A stretch of DNA of 59,560 bases from JBAZAX01 sp964568625 (GCA_964568625.1 CAZMQG010000008.1:1-59560), one strand, 5' to 3'. Counted from the first letter of the stretch, positions 1 through 8,329 are shown. Notes: a model not told the origin generated them from the letters alone. Numbers and translations are program-made.

Positions 1-1250
1 TTTGCGTAATCATCACATTCTTTTAGAAATGAATCCTGAGTTCCTAAAACAGCTGAAGCTAAACACGAGTTAGCTAGCGAATCTTGCCGACCATCTTCAT
101 CCGCCAAGAGAACGAATGATTTTAAAAGTCCCATGCCCGCATCACCCCAATGCTGTGGATTACACGTTGTTTTTAAACCACTGGCAATTCCTCGAGCTGC
201 GATTTCTGGATTATTTATCGTCAAGACCATGAGCCTCACACCACCTGCAACAATTCGAACGAGATCATAAGAAAAGTCAGAAAGATTAAATGCTTTCTCT
301 ATATTTTTTTCTACTTTTGCTTGTGCAGTTGCCTGATAAATTAATGGAGCAAAGGCTCTTACTTGAAGATTGTCTACGTAGGTTGATTGCAGATCCATCA
401 TTGTTATTCGTGTATCACAAAGCTCTTCGTGTAACTGTTTATCAAGTGCTGTGCCATAACAGTTATTAAATACATCAGCATATGGATCTGTAAACTTTGG
501 ATGCTTTACTTGCGATGAGTAATCAAAACACTTGTATGACTGCTTACGAGTTTGTTCAGCGGCCTTAACTCGTGCTTCTAATCTTTTCTTGTACTCATTA
601 TTTCCGGATTTATATGCAGGCAGTGTTTTGCAATTTGTGATAATTGGATCAAGATTTTTAGGGTTATCAAAACACAGTCGAGGGGCAGCTTGCTGTTGTC
701 TTAGGCGTGCACTTTCTTGGGCTTTTTGAAAATCTTCTATTTCTTTTTTCCTACGCGCTTCTATCGCATCTTGCGTTTTTTGAAAATCCCAAGCCACATA
801 TGCCATAGATTTTTTGAATTTGTCTTCTGCATCATTATTTTGTACTATTATAAACTCATCATCAATAACATATACAAAATTACCTTCAGCAAGAGCTTGC
901 AATACATTTCTTCTCGCTATGACTGGTAAACATTGAAGCCTTGACGTTATCAAATCAAATTGTTCTGAATATGCATTACAAGCTGATTTCATTAAAGCTT
1001 TATTAGTTTTACTTTCATTGTTTTCTTGAATGGCTTTTTTGTCTTTCACATATTCACCAAGACTCCAAGGACATCCTCCATCATTATAAGAAATTTTATT
1101 TTTGGATTCGTTTAGCGCTGTTCCCTTATAATACAAATTCACTCCAGGGTATATATTATTACCCTTTGCTACCAGGCATAACAAATTCGAAACAAAAAAA
1201 ATAACCATCAAAACAATGTAATAGGTTTTTAATTTATTAATATTGTCCAT
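1..1250 (-). CDS. Exported protein of unknown function, 3' end beyond the window
   Basis: Reading the minus strand from an ATG at 1250 gives an open frame of 416 codons with no stop down to the window edge, so the C-terminus is missing. The N-terminus MDNINKLKTYYIVLMVIFFV continues as a hydrophobic signal peptide or anchor (about residues 8-28). A charged, Gln/Lys/Arg-rich stretch (about 150-185) looks like coiled coil, and scattered cysteines (in CPWS, LQCL, LCFDN, TNCKT, YKCFDY, NNCYG, ELCDT) suggest disulfides in an exported protein. A GAGGG ribosome site overlaps the stop of the upstream gene at 1261, only 10 bases away, so the gene is cotranscribed with the minus-strand block up to 5587. 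I do not recognise the family. The open frame is clear; the function is unknown. Confidence 0.85.
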   Translation of the reverse strand, partial: MDNINKLKTYYIVLMVIFFVSNLLCLVAKGNNIYPGVNLYYKGTALNESKNKISYNDGGCPWSLGEYVKDKKAIQENNESKTNKALMKSACNAYSEQFDLITSRLQCLPVIARRNVLQALAEGNFVYVIDDEFIIVQNNDAEDKFKKSMAYVAWDFQKTQDAIEARRKKEIEDFQKAQESARLRQQQAAPRLCFDNPKNLDPIITNCKTLPAYKSGNNEYKKRLEARVKAAEQTRKQSYKCFDYSSQVKHPKFTDPYADVFNNCYGTALDKQLHEELCDTRITMMDLQSTYVDNLQVRAFAPLIYQATAQAKVEKNIEKAFNLSDFSYDLVRIVAGGVRLMVLTINNPEIAARGIASGLKTTCNPQHWGDAGMGLLKSFVLLADEDGRQDSLANSCLASAVLGTQDSFLKECDDYA

Positions 1251-1260
1251 TTCATTTCCC

Positions 1261-1992
1261 TCAAATTTCTTCTACCTCTTGAATTATCTTTTCTCCAACA
1301 TATTCTACAATTCCGTTGTACACCAAACTACCAATAAAAATTCCTACCGACGCACGAAATTTATTATGCTTTGCCAATTCTACCAATTTCGGATTTTCAA
1401 AAACACAATCACAACTATTAAACATATCCATAAAACTTTCTATTGCTGCTAAAGCAATAGCCCTAACCCATCTTCTTTTTATACGATATTTTGTACCTTG
1501 ATATTTGTAATTGATAAACTCATTTGTCTTTATTACTAAAACAGTCTTCAGTAATAATAAAAATGCAGGAACAGATCCCTTTTTATCTTTAATGATTTCA
1601 ATAATTTTTGGAATGGTACGAACCATATTCTCATTTAAAACAGTTTTTAGTACAAACGAAACTTTAGGTTTATGCTTATCTGGAACCGGAATGATTTCAA
1701 AAATCCGTTGAAACACTCCATCCATGCCGCCATCAGTTTCTAGCGCACGGGAGCAAGAGTCCTCAACCATACGAGAACAATCTCGGGCGATTGGACTTAC
1801 TTGGTCCGCCAGCTTGGCAAGTTCTGGTGACAATTTATCACTGAAAATTATAGATAAAGATGATACCAAATCTACTATCATTGCCCTGGTTTTTGCCAGT
1901 TCTAAATCTTCTTTTGTGTAAGCGTTTGAAGAAAAATTAGAAACAAAACAAATTGTTATTGTTAGTGCAGACCATTTAAACCATTTTTTCAT
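1261..1992 (-). CDS. Exported helical protein of unknown function
   Basis: 243 residues. The N-terminus MKKWFKWSALTITICFVSNF is a typical signal peptide, with likely cleavage near SSNA-YT. The mature part is helical with several Cys pairs (DCSRMVEDSC, NSCDCVF) and no motif I recognise; two stretches (about 125-150 and the last 30 residues) are fairly hydrophobic. It is the fourth gene of a minus-strand block: 34 bases downstream of the gene at 2027-2926 and 10 bases upstream of the truncated gene ending at 1250. The context suggests an envelope or secreted component working with the ATAD3-like ATPase, but no function can be read from the sequence. Confidence 0.85.
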   Translation of the reverse strand: MKKWFKWSALTITICFVSNFSSNAYTKEDLELAKTRAMIVDLVSSLSIIFSDKLSPELAKLADQVSPIARDCSRMVEDSCSRALETDGGMDGVFQRIFEIIPVPDKHKPKVSFVLKTVLNENMVRTIPKIIEIIKDKKGSVPAFLLLLKTVLVIKTNEFINYKYQGTKYRIKRRWVRAIALAAIESFMDMFNSCDCVFENPKLVELAKHNKFRASVGIFIGSLVYNGIVEYVGEKIIQEVEEI

Positions 1993-2026
1993 TGTTGTGT
2001 TTTCTGTTTACTAAGTCTTTTTTATT

Positions 2027-2926
2027 TTACCATCCATCCTCATGAATCCGCGGACTTGCTGCTGGTGTTGCTTGTGGTGCTGGATTTTCTTCATCCGGCG
2101 CAGCCACTGGTGCGGGTGGATTTGCTGGCTGATTTGCAGCAGGTTCTTCAGGGGATCTTGTTAACCATTGAAGGCCTCTTACACCTACATATGTTAGGCC
2201 TGCAAAAATTGCTACTGGCACAACCACTGAACTTGCTGCTGCGACTGCCCCTCCTAATGTTGCAAGTGAGCCGCACCCTCCTCCCAATGACATCACCGCA
2301 CCCGATACCGTTGGGCCTAACGCTTCAAATCCACCGAATACTGCATGTATAAATACTGTTTGCCCTCCAAATGCGACTGCTGCTGCTCCATTTGCCGCTC
2401 CCGCCGCTGCGGCTCCGCCAATTCCTACACCTGATACTGCTGCAGCCGCTCCACCTGCCGTAACTTCTACCCCTCCGAGAAGTCTCATCTTAGCGCGAAT
2501 AATATATTCGCCATCATCCATTTGGTTAACTGAAATGTATCCGCTGCTAAATAATTGGCTTAGAATTTTTTCACTTTCAGCCTCTGTTATTTCAACTATA
2601 TGCTCCGGATCTATTTGGCTAAATTCTTCTGGGGTTAGAATAATAATTTTGGGTTTGTTTCTTCCTAAAAAATTCACTAGCTGTTCATCTGACATTTTTC
2701 GCAACAACGGATCGCAAAAACAATTTTGAATATCATAAATTTCGCCATCTTTAAAAATATGAAATCCATCATAATCTTTATAAAGTTTAATATTTCCTAG
2801 TCTTTCTGGAATAAATACTTCGTTACTCGCAAATTCAATAAATTCGGCTTGATCATAATTCGCACTTACCAAACTAAAAAAGAACAATCCGCTAAATAAT
2901 ACTAATTGTAATGCATACTTCTTCAT
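2027..2926 (-). CDS. Exported Gly/Ala-rich membrane-inserting protein, function unknown
   Basis: 299 residues from the ATG at 2926. An ATG at 2941 is in frame but sits in the GATGAGGA ribosome-site region, so the downstream Met, which opens a classic signal peptide (MKKYALQLVLFSGLFFFSLV), is the better start. After about 130 charged residues comes a roughly 100-residue Gly/Ala-rich hydrophobic segment (about 150-255, with GGAAAAVSGVGIGGAAAAGA and two later hydrophobic runs). It resembles glycine-zipper or membrane-hairpin segments of pore-forming or membrane-associated proteins. The C-terminal 45 residues are Pro/Ala-rich and end EDGW. It lies 56 bases downstream of the gene ending at 2983. 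Family not recognised; membrane insertion is inferred from composition. Confidence 0.85.
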   Translation of the reverse strand: MKKYALQLVLFSGLFFFSLVSANYDQAEFIEFASNEVFIPERLGNIKLYKDYDGFHIFKDGEIYDIQNCFCDPLLRKMSDEQLVNFLGRNKPKIIILTPEEFSQIDPEHIVEITEAESEKILSQLFSSGYISVNQMDDGEYIIRAKMRLLGGVEVTAGGAAAAVSGVGIGGAAAAGAANGAAAVAFGGQTVFIHAVFGGFEALGPTVSGAVMSLGGGCGSLATLGGAVAAASSVVVPVAIFAGLTYVGVRGLQWLTRSPEEPAANQPANPPAPVAAPDEENPAPQATPAASPRIHEDGW

Positions 2927-2982
2927 AATAGTTATCCTCATCGTTTTTATTTTTTAAAATATAATTATCATTTTTTTCTAAA

Positions 2983-4026
2983 TTACGCACTATTTAACAA
3001 TCGCTCGCATGCATCAATTCTTTCTCCTATTATTTCTCTAAGTTTTCTAGTATCAATTTGCTCATGAGGTCCAAAATATTTGTTTGCACTCAAAGATATA
3101 TCTACATATGGTGGCTCTTCAAAGTCAGGAAATAAACTAATTACATAGTCAACCATTTTATGAGTTTTTTCTCTTATTTCATAACCTACCAATACCTTTT
3201 TAACACGAATAACCGATGGGGCATGCTGCTTTTGTACCATTATCGGACCTGTTTCATCACTTGCCAACACATCGGCTTGATTTGTTCCTTGAACTGCTTG
3301 TACCGTTACACCATGATTTGTTTGAGCTGCTTCTGGACGTATTTCTTGTGCCTCTTGTACAGGAATCTCATGACCATACTCTTCTTGTCTTTCATCTGGT
3401 TGGAGTGTGTCATCGTTGTTTGAAATATTGGGGTTAGGCAATTCATGGTCATTAGACTTTTCATTGATATTTTTAGCGTCGCATTGATTTTTGGGCTTAG
3501 GCTTTCCTTTGAGAAAGCCAGATTCCCCAGAAATGTATTGCGCCAACAAAATACAAGCAACTACAAAGGCAAGAATGCATGCAACAACTTTCAATGCAAA
3601 ATAATAATTTGTTGCATGCATTAAAAGGTTTAAAAAATTTGCTCGCGAACAATATTCTTTAGATCCATTATTATTCACAACAATATTTATGACAGTACCC
3701 TTTGAATTTTGTTTATTCAAAAGATCATTAATGTGTGTCACAAGTTTTTTGGTGTTGTATGGAATTGTTTGGTCACCGTCAAGCATTTCTACAATCTCAT
3801 CGACTGAATTTTCATGCAGAAGAAGCTCATAAATATTTTCTACAAGCAGCTTAAACTCATCATCTCCCATTTTTTTAGGTATGGAAGCTACAGCTTCACA
3901 AGTATTTTGCGCTAATAAATAAATATGATTACTCAACGCAGCAAAAACTGTTATACAAAAAAACAAATATCTCATATTTATGAAAAACAACTGTTGTAAG
4001 CAATTATAATTACGCATGAACAACAT
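2983..4026 (-). CDS. Membrane-anchored protein with disordered linker, function unknown
   Basis: 347 residues. The start at 4026 follows a strong GGAGGGG site inside the end of the upstream ATPase gene, giving a 17-base overlap and implying translational coupling. An internal Met at residue 18 (position 3975) would give a cleaner signal peptide but lacks a ribosome site. Features in order: hydrophobic N-terminus (about 18-38), a helical exported region, a second membrane segment (about 143-165, ALKVVACILAFVVACILLAQ), a long polar Gln/Glu/Pro-rich linker (about 170-265), and a compact C-terminal domain of about 80 residues. The two-membrane layout would place the linker and C-terminus on one side. 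Tight coupling with the ATPase suggests a partner protein. Family not recognised. Confidence 0.85.
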   Translation of the reverse strand: MLFMRNYNCLQQLFFINMRYLFFCITVFAALSNHIYLLAQNTCEAVASIPKKMGDDEFKLLVENIYELLLHENSVDEIVEMLDGDQTIPYNTKKLVTHINDLLNKQNSKGTVINIVVNNNGSKEYCSRANFLNLLMHATNYYFALKVVACILAFVVACILLAQYISGESGFLKGKPKPKNQCDAKNINEKSNDHELPNPNISNNDDTLQPDERQEEYGHEIPVQEAQEIRPEAAQTNHGVTVQAVQGTNQADVLASDETGPIMVQKQHAPSVIRVKKVLVGYEIREKTHKMVDYVISLFPDFEEPPYVDISLSANKYFGPHEQIDTRKLREIIGERIDACERLLNSA

Positions 4027-5587
4027 TTACCCCTCCTATCCATTTATTACGTTCTTTTTCCCATTGTTCTGTTTGCTGCAGGCTATGTATTGCTTGGTCT
4101 ATTATGGTTAACGCGATGTTATTAGTTAACTGCATAGACTCTTGTCGTCTTGCATTAATAATCATTTCTTCTGCAACAAATTTAATAGCTCTCGGTGAAA
4201 AGCCTTTGAGGCTATCTGCATATTTTGGAAGCAATTTTATAATATCTGGATGCAAGTCAACGATTGCTTCTTCATTTTCTTGTGCAGATTTTACAAGATA
4301 CATAGAAAGAATTTTCTCTCGCTCTGATGCTTCCGGTAGAGTAAATTCAATATTTATTCCAACCCGATTAGTAATTGCATCATCAAGCTTAAATGGGTGA
4401 TTAGTTGCAAATATAAACATTACTTTTTTCTGTGACTGATCTGAAACGAGAGACAAAAATGTGTTTATAAAATCTTGCGTTGCTTTTGATGTCGTTGCTA
4501 ACTTTCTGTTTGCAAACAAAGATTCGGCTTCGTCTATAAAAACTATGAGGCCGTTCTTGCTCCTTTTTGCCCAATTCAAAAGTTTCCGTAATTCATTATT
4601 GGCATGATTAAGGTCAGTAATTTTTGCAAATTCTGAGCCGGAGGTTAATGCATAATCTAGCCCTGATTCATACGCTAATGCTTTAACAAACGCCGTCTTT
4701 CCGGTACCTGGAGCACCATGGAAAAGAACATTGGGAAGAGCTTCGGCATACTTTTTTGCAGTTTGAACTCGCAATAAAAGATCTAACAGTTGTTTTTGTA
4801 AATGAGGGGTAAATATTAAATCGTCAATAGCAACAGCTTGTTTCGGTTTAAACCATTCAAATAATCCAGGGCTTGATGTTTCACTTATAATTCGTGGTTG
4901 TGTTAAATAATTTATAAGTACTGGCAAACCATATTTGATTACGTAGATACACAAAGCAATGACTACAATTGTTATTGCAATTTCCATCATGATTCTTGGA
5001 TCACTTATAATTTCTTTAATTTTTTCCCATTTTATTTGAGCACTAATTCTTACTTTATCTTTCTCTAATTCAGGATTATTGTTTTTCTTAAAAGCTTCGT
5101 CTATCGCTTTTTCTAGTAACTTTCCAACTTCTTCTGCATGTGCACTAAAGTCTGCCTTACTTTTTTCGATTACCTCTTTAGCTTGGCCGGGAAAATGTGC
5201 AATAACTTGTTCTAGTGCTGTTAGCTCACCTTGAACCTTTTCAATTCTATGTTCGAGTTCTCCGGTTTTCGTCTGTGACTCATTCGCTTTTATTGCGGCA
5301 CTCGCAACACGACTAGCTAAGCGTTCCATTGCTAAATCCATTCTAGCTACATCACGCTTGGAAGCATTTGTTATATCACAAAGTTCACGAACATTTTCCT
5401 TTTCAGCAGCTAACTCTGATCCCAATCTTTTTAATTGTGTCGTTAGAGCTGGTAATTGAGCACTTAGATCCGCTAATTGTTGCGCAGGTTGTTGTGCTTG
5501 TTGCTTTGCTGAATAGATAATTGAGTGGTTAATAATATTGAGAAAGCTTACTATGACAATTATAAAAAAATATTTATGTGGCCACAT
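4010..5587 (-). CDS. Membrane-anchored AAA+ ATPase resembling mitochondrial ATAD3
   Basis: 525 residues. Order: N-terminal signal or anchor (7-26), long coiled coil (about 35-170), transmembrane helix (about 202-226), then one AAA+ domain (about 255-505). Visible motifs are Walker A GAPGTGKT (291-298), Walker B LIVFIDEAE (347-355), a sensor-1 ATNHP (about 394-398) and DDAITNRVG with a likely arginine finger. This architecture, and segments such as GLDYALTSGSEF, NWAKRSKNGLIVFIDEAESL and the domain end FSPRAIKFVAEEM, match the layout of eukaryotic ATAD3 (coiled coil, membrane helix, AAA). That likeness is from memory; FtsH/CDC48-type AAA is the alternative, but no protease domain is present. 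A good AAGGAG site precedes the ATG. It is the first gene of a minus-strand block and overlaps the next gene by 17 bases. Confidence 0.9.
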   Translation of the reverse strand: MWPHKYFFIIVIVSFLNIINHSIIYSAKQQAQQPAQQLADLSAQLPALTTQLKRLGSELAAEKENVRELCDITNASKRDVARMDLAMERLASRVASAAIKANESQTKTGELEHRIEKVQGELTALEQVIAHFPGQAKEVIEKSKADFSAHAEEVGKLLEKAIDEAFKKNNNPELEKDKVRISAQIKWEKIKEIISDPRIMMEIAITIVVIALCIYVIKYGLPVLINYLTQPRIISETSSPGLFEWFKPKQAVAIDDLIFTPHLQKQLLDLLLRVQTAKKYAEALPNVLFHGAPGTGKTAFVKALAYESGLDYALTSGSEFAKITDLNHANNELRKLLNWAKRSKNGLIVFIDEAESLFANRKLATTSKATQDFINTFLSLVSDQSQKKVMFIFATNHPFKLDDAITNRVGINIEFTLPEASEREKILSMYLVKSAQENEEAIVDLHPDIIKLLPKYADSLKGFSPRAIKFVAEEMIINARRQESMQLTNNIALTIIDQAIHSLQQTEQWEKERNKWIGGVNVVHA

Positions 5588-5978
5588 AACCTACTCCTTA
5601 GTTGATGATTAAAAAAAGATTGCAAAAACAAAAAAATCGTTCATAATACTAACCCGTTTAAATTAAAATCGAGTTAGCCTTTTCAGTTAGATAAGTTTTA
5701 TCTAAGAAAGGTTTATTTTGTCGCAACGAAATCTAGCAAGATAGTTTTTATTTGTAAAGTAAAAACTATAGTTTTATTTTTTAAATTTCTAAAAAATTTT
5801 GTATTCCTACATTGGCAGAAGTTCCCCTTAATTTTTAATTTTTTCTATTTTTTAGAAACAAGAAATTAATCGCTACAAAAACATTTTTTCAATTGATTTT
5901 TAAAAAAGTACGTTGTACCATTCTTCAAATGTCTACTTAATTTATTTTCTCAAATATTAAGCAGAAGGAGTGTGTACA
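5588..5978. promoter_or_regulatory. AT-rich divergent intergenic region with two inverted repeats
   Basis: This 391-base gap separates the minus-strand ATPase operon from the plus-strand toxin gene and must hold promoters for both. It contains TTAGATAA-gtt-TTATCTAA (5687-5705) and ATAGTTTTTA (5741-5750) facing TAAAAACTAT (5760-5769). Both inverted repeats are perfect and operator-sized. No clear -35/-10 pair stands out against the AT-rich background. A strong AAGGAG site (5964-5969) precedes the toxin start at 5979. Confidence 0.45.
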
Positions 5979-7163
5979 ATGAATAGTCTAAGCAAACTTC
6001 GTATGATATTTTTGTATTTATGCTTTACCTCTTTATATTTTAATTTTGTTTATTCGGGCCTTGCAGATACGAATAAGGTCGCAACACTTAATGGACTGGT
6101 AGCAATAAAAGATTTAAGGGTAGGAGACAAAGTATTAACTTACAACTTTAATGCTACGATACCAGAAGAATCTATAAATGAAGTTGCTATAACAAAAATA
6201 GAAAAGAACTTTGCAGATTCATTATATGGATTTTATCTAGAAGGAAATCGTTATCTTAATGCATCACCACAACAAATGGTTTTTACTGGAAAACAAGAAT
6301 TTGATGAAAATGGAAATCCTCATATTGTTATTGAATTGGTTCAAGCACAATATCTAACAACAGAGCATATGCTTGTTGATTGGAATATGAATTTAATTCC
6401 AATTACAGATATATGTAAAATGATTCTTTACGAAGAAAAAAGAGTTCATAAAAATTATTTGGGTGGTTTAATTACAAAAGGTAAGACAATCGTAACAAAG
6501 TTTGAACGCTTTGATATGTATTCACTTGAATTGGAAACTCCTCACATATTTTTAGTCCCTGCTATAAAAATGGATTATAATCTTAAAGATGACCCTGATA
6601 TGCCATTAATTTTAATGCACAATGGCCTCCCTGTGCTTGGCATAGGATTATCTTTTGCTTTTGGGTCAACTCCTGCATCGGTAGCTTTTGCAGAAGCAAC
6701 AATGACCGCAGGAGGTTTGACTGCAACGTTAGGCCCAGCAGGTTTGGCTTTAGGCCTTACGGCAGGAGCTGGATATTTTTTATATAATTTATTCAGCAAT
6801 AATAAAAATCGATTGCTTCTTGAAAAATCTAGTCAAAATGGTGGATCCAGTAGTAATGGACCTAGAGATCCAAAGAAAAAAAATAATAAAGAATATCCAG
6901 AAGATAAACAAACAGATAACACAAAAAGAAAAGATGCTACATTTAAGAACGAAAGAGACGCTAGAAATCTTGCAAGAAAAAAGGTTGGCAAAGATCCTGT
7001 TGATATCGGAGATAATAAATTAAGAAGTCAAGATGGGAAATGGCAATATCGCGCAAAACCCAATGATATAACAGGTAAACACGCAGATGGAAAACATGTT
7101 CATCTTGAACATTTAAATCCAGAAACTGGAGAAGTTATAGAAAATTGGCATCTTTACTGGTAA
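5979..7163 (+). CDS. Polymorphic toxin: degenerate pretoxin Hint domain plus type-24-like toxin end
   Basis: 394 residues from the ATG at 5979, placed 9 bases after AAGGAG; an upstream in-frame GTG at 5970 overlaps that site. Order: signal peptide (about 1-27), Hint/intein-like domain (about 30-205; KVATLNGLVAIKDLRVGDKV, TTEHMLV, SLELETPHIFLV, closing LMHNG), a Gly/Ala-rich hydrophobic stretch (about 215-255), a charged linker, and a C-terminal toxin domain of about 75 residues (NERDARNLARKKVG, KWQYRAKPND, HVHLEHLNPETGEVIENWHL). From memory this end matches the polymorphic toxin type 24 family. The Cys normally opening a Hint domain is absent (GLADTNKVAT instead), so self-cleavage is doubtful. 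The probable immunity gene begins 12 bases downstream. Confidence 0.85.
   Translation: MNSLSKLRMIFLYLCFTSLYFNFVYSGLADTNKVATLNGLVAIKDLRVGDKVLTYNFNATIPEESINEVAITKIEKNFADSLYGFYLEGNRYLNASPQQMVFTGKQEFDENGNPHIVIELVQAQYLTTEHMLVDWNMNLIPITDICKMILYEEKRVHKNYLGGLITKGKTIVTKFERFDMYSLELETPHIFLVPAIKMDYNLKDDPDMPLILMHNGLPVLGIGLSFAFGSTPASVAFAEATMTAGGLTATLGPAGLALGLTAGAGYFLYNLFSNNKNRLLLEKSSQNGGSSSNGPRDPKKKNNKEYPEDKQTDNTKRKDATFKNERDARNLARKKVGKDPVDIGDNKLRSQDGKWQYRAKPNDITGKHADGKHVHLEHLNPETGEVIENWHLYW
6640..6715 (+). repeat. Source copy of 76-bp direct repeat within the toxin gene
   Basis: These 76 bases encode the Gly/Ala-rich hydrophobic part just after the Hint HNG. They recur at 7661-7736 with a single mismatch (g to a). 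The position, between the constant N-terminal part and the variable toxin tip, is where polymorphic toxin cassettes usually recombine. Confidence 0.95.
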
Positions 7164-7175
7164 TAAAGGACTAAA

Positions 7176-7631
7176 ATGATAAAAAGACTTATAGAAATCG
7201 AAGGTAAAATAGAATTTGAAAGATACGATTCAGAAAATTGGGAGCTGATATTAAACATAAAACGCAAAGATGTTGTAGTATTATGCATGGAAATGCAACT
7301 TCTCGAATATGAAAGGTCTCAAAACTTAACAATAAAATCAAAAAATTCGCCGAATACTGTTACGTTTAAAATGTTAGAAGGAGATGGAAGGGCAGAAGCC
7401 AGAGAAGATAAAAAAAATTTTAAAGTTAGCTTATCAAGAAGACAAGTAATGGCCATGCTAGCCTATATTTTAGAGTACTATAGAGATTCATATGCATCTG
7501 CCTCTCATATGCATTTAGAAGTTTCTGAAAAATCACCACTTGGCCGCAGCGGAGATATAACAATTGTTGCGGAAAAATCAGCGAAGCCCATGTCCGGAGA
7601 GGAAGCTGAACAAATACTTAAAAATATGTAG
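7176..7631 (+). CDS. Probable immunity protein for the type-24-like toxin
   Basis: 151 residues, soluble and without a signal peptide, as expected for a cytoplasmic immunity protein. It starts 12 bases after the toxin stop, with GGACT as a weak ribosome site. Central segment SLSRRQVMAMLAYILEYYRD looks helical, and the C-terminus EEAEQILKNM is acidic. I do not recognise the family; the role is inferred from the toxin-immunity gene order, in which the immunity gene directly follows the toxin tip. The gene is intact, and a scar of another toxin cassette begins right after its stop. Confidence 0.7.
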   Translation: MIKRLIEIEGKIEFERYDSENWELILNIKRKDVVVLCMEMQLLEYERSQNLTIKSKNSPNTVTFKMLEGDGRAEAREDKKNFKVSLSRRQVMAMLAYILEYYRDSYASASHMHLEVSEKSPLGRSGDITIVAEKSAKPMSGEEAEQILKNM

Positions 7632-7639
7632 GTAGGCAA

Positions 7640-7876
7640 CACAGATGGCTTCCCACACTTGCATAGGATTATCTTTTGCTTTTGGGTCAACTCCTGCATC
7701 GATAGCTTTTGCAGAAGCAACAATGACCGCAGGAGGAAAATGATAAAGAAAATAATATTGAGCTAATTGAACAAAAGGTTAAATCATTCGAACAAGCAAT
7801 AAAGACTCTATCGGTGATTTAGGCGCAAACTCAAAGCCTTATACTGGAAGAATTGGAGTTGGAAAAGGAAAATAGG
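7640..7876 (+). pseudogene. Broken orphan toxin cassette (displaced second toxin end)
   Basis: Bases 7661-7736 repeat 6640-6715 at 75 of 76 positions; weaker likeness begins near 7640 (TGGC..CC...CTTG-CATAGG) with a base missing, so the frame is broken from the start. After the repeat the sequence departs: one frame reads NDKENNIELIEQKVKSFEQA as a helix, and another reads IGDLGANSKPYTGRIGVGKG followed by a stop at 7874-7876. These look like the internal helix and extreme C-terminus of a different toxin tip that lost its middle. No intact ORF remains. The following gene (7887) would be its immunity gene. Confidence 0.75.
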
Positions 7877-7886
7877 TAGCAAAAAA

Positions 7887-8276
7887 ATGACTTTATTAGA
7901 GGAGTGTTTGGTTGCACTTGGAAAAGATGTAACTAAGTTGTCCAAAGAAAAAACAGATGGAATTTTTGAAACTATGCTTCAAAAATTCCCCATGACTTCG
8001 TGGGGACGAATTGATTGGGAGAAAATTAATCATAAAAAAATTTCATCTATAGATGAAATAAAAAAATATATCAATTCACAAGAAGACGTATATGTTTTAT
8101 GGGACGAAGCATCTTTGCCTGCAATAAAAACAAAGTTAAACAATGTTTTAAGCGTAATTGATGATGTAACGGCTGTAAGCTTTGATACTTGGATATGCCC
8201 TTCCAATTGGGAATATGTCATTGAATTGTATCATGAAAATGAAATTAATATTGGACGGGTTAATGATCAGAAATAA
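7887..8276 (+). CDS. Probable orphan immunity protein
   Basis: 129 residues, soluble, no signal peptide: MTLLEECLVALGKDVTKLSK, then FPMTSWGRIDWEKI and a C-terminal FDTWICPSNWEYVIELYHEN. It starts 10 bases after the stop of the broken toxin end, the usual toxin-immunity spacing. The WGRIDW-type core and its size recall immunity proteins of contact-dependent inhibition systems, but I cannot name the family with certainty. Its toxin is ruined, so it may survive as protection against sister cells carrying the intact toxin, or be free to decay. The ORF shows no sign of damage. Confidence 0.65.
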   Translation: MTLLEECLVALGKDVTKLSKEKTDGIFETMLQKFPMTSWGRIDWEKINHKKISSIDEIKKYINSQEDVYVLWDEASLPAIKTKLNNVLSVIDDVTAVSFDTWICPSNWEYVIELYHENEINIGRVNDQK

Positions 8277-8329
8277 TCAAAATTAAACTATAAACAATAA
8301 GCAGTACTTAATAGTAGATTTCACTTAAT

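Noticed and set aside
532..929. Plus-strand ORFs of 65 and 70 residues
   Set aside because: They are antisense to the open minus-strand frame that runs from 1250 to the window edge, which has a signal peptide and ribosome site.
2056..2352. Plus-strand ORF of 98 Leu-rich residues
   Set aside because: Antisense shadow of the Gly/Ala-rich protein; GCN codons read backwards give long Leu/Ala frames.
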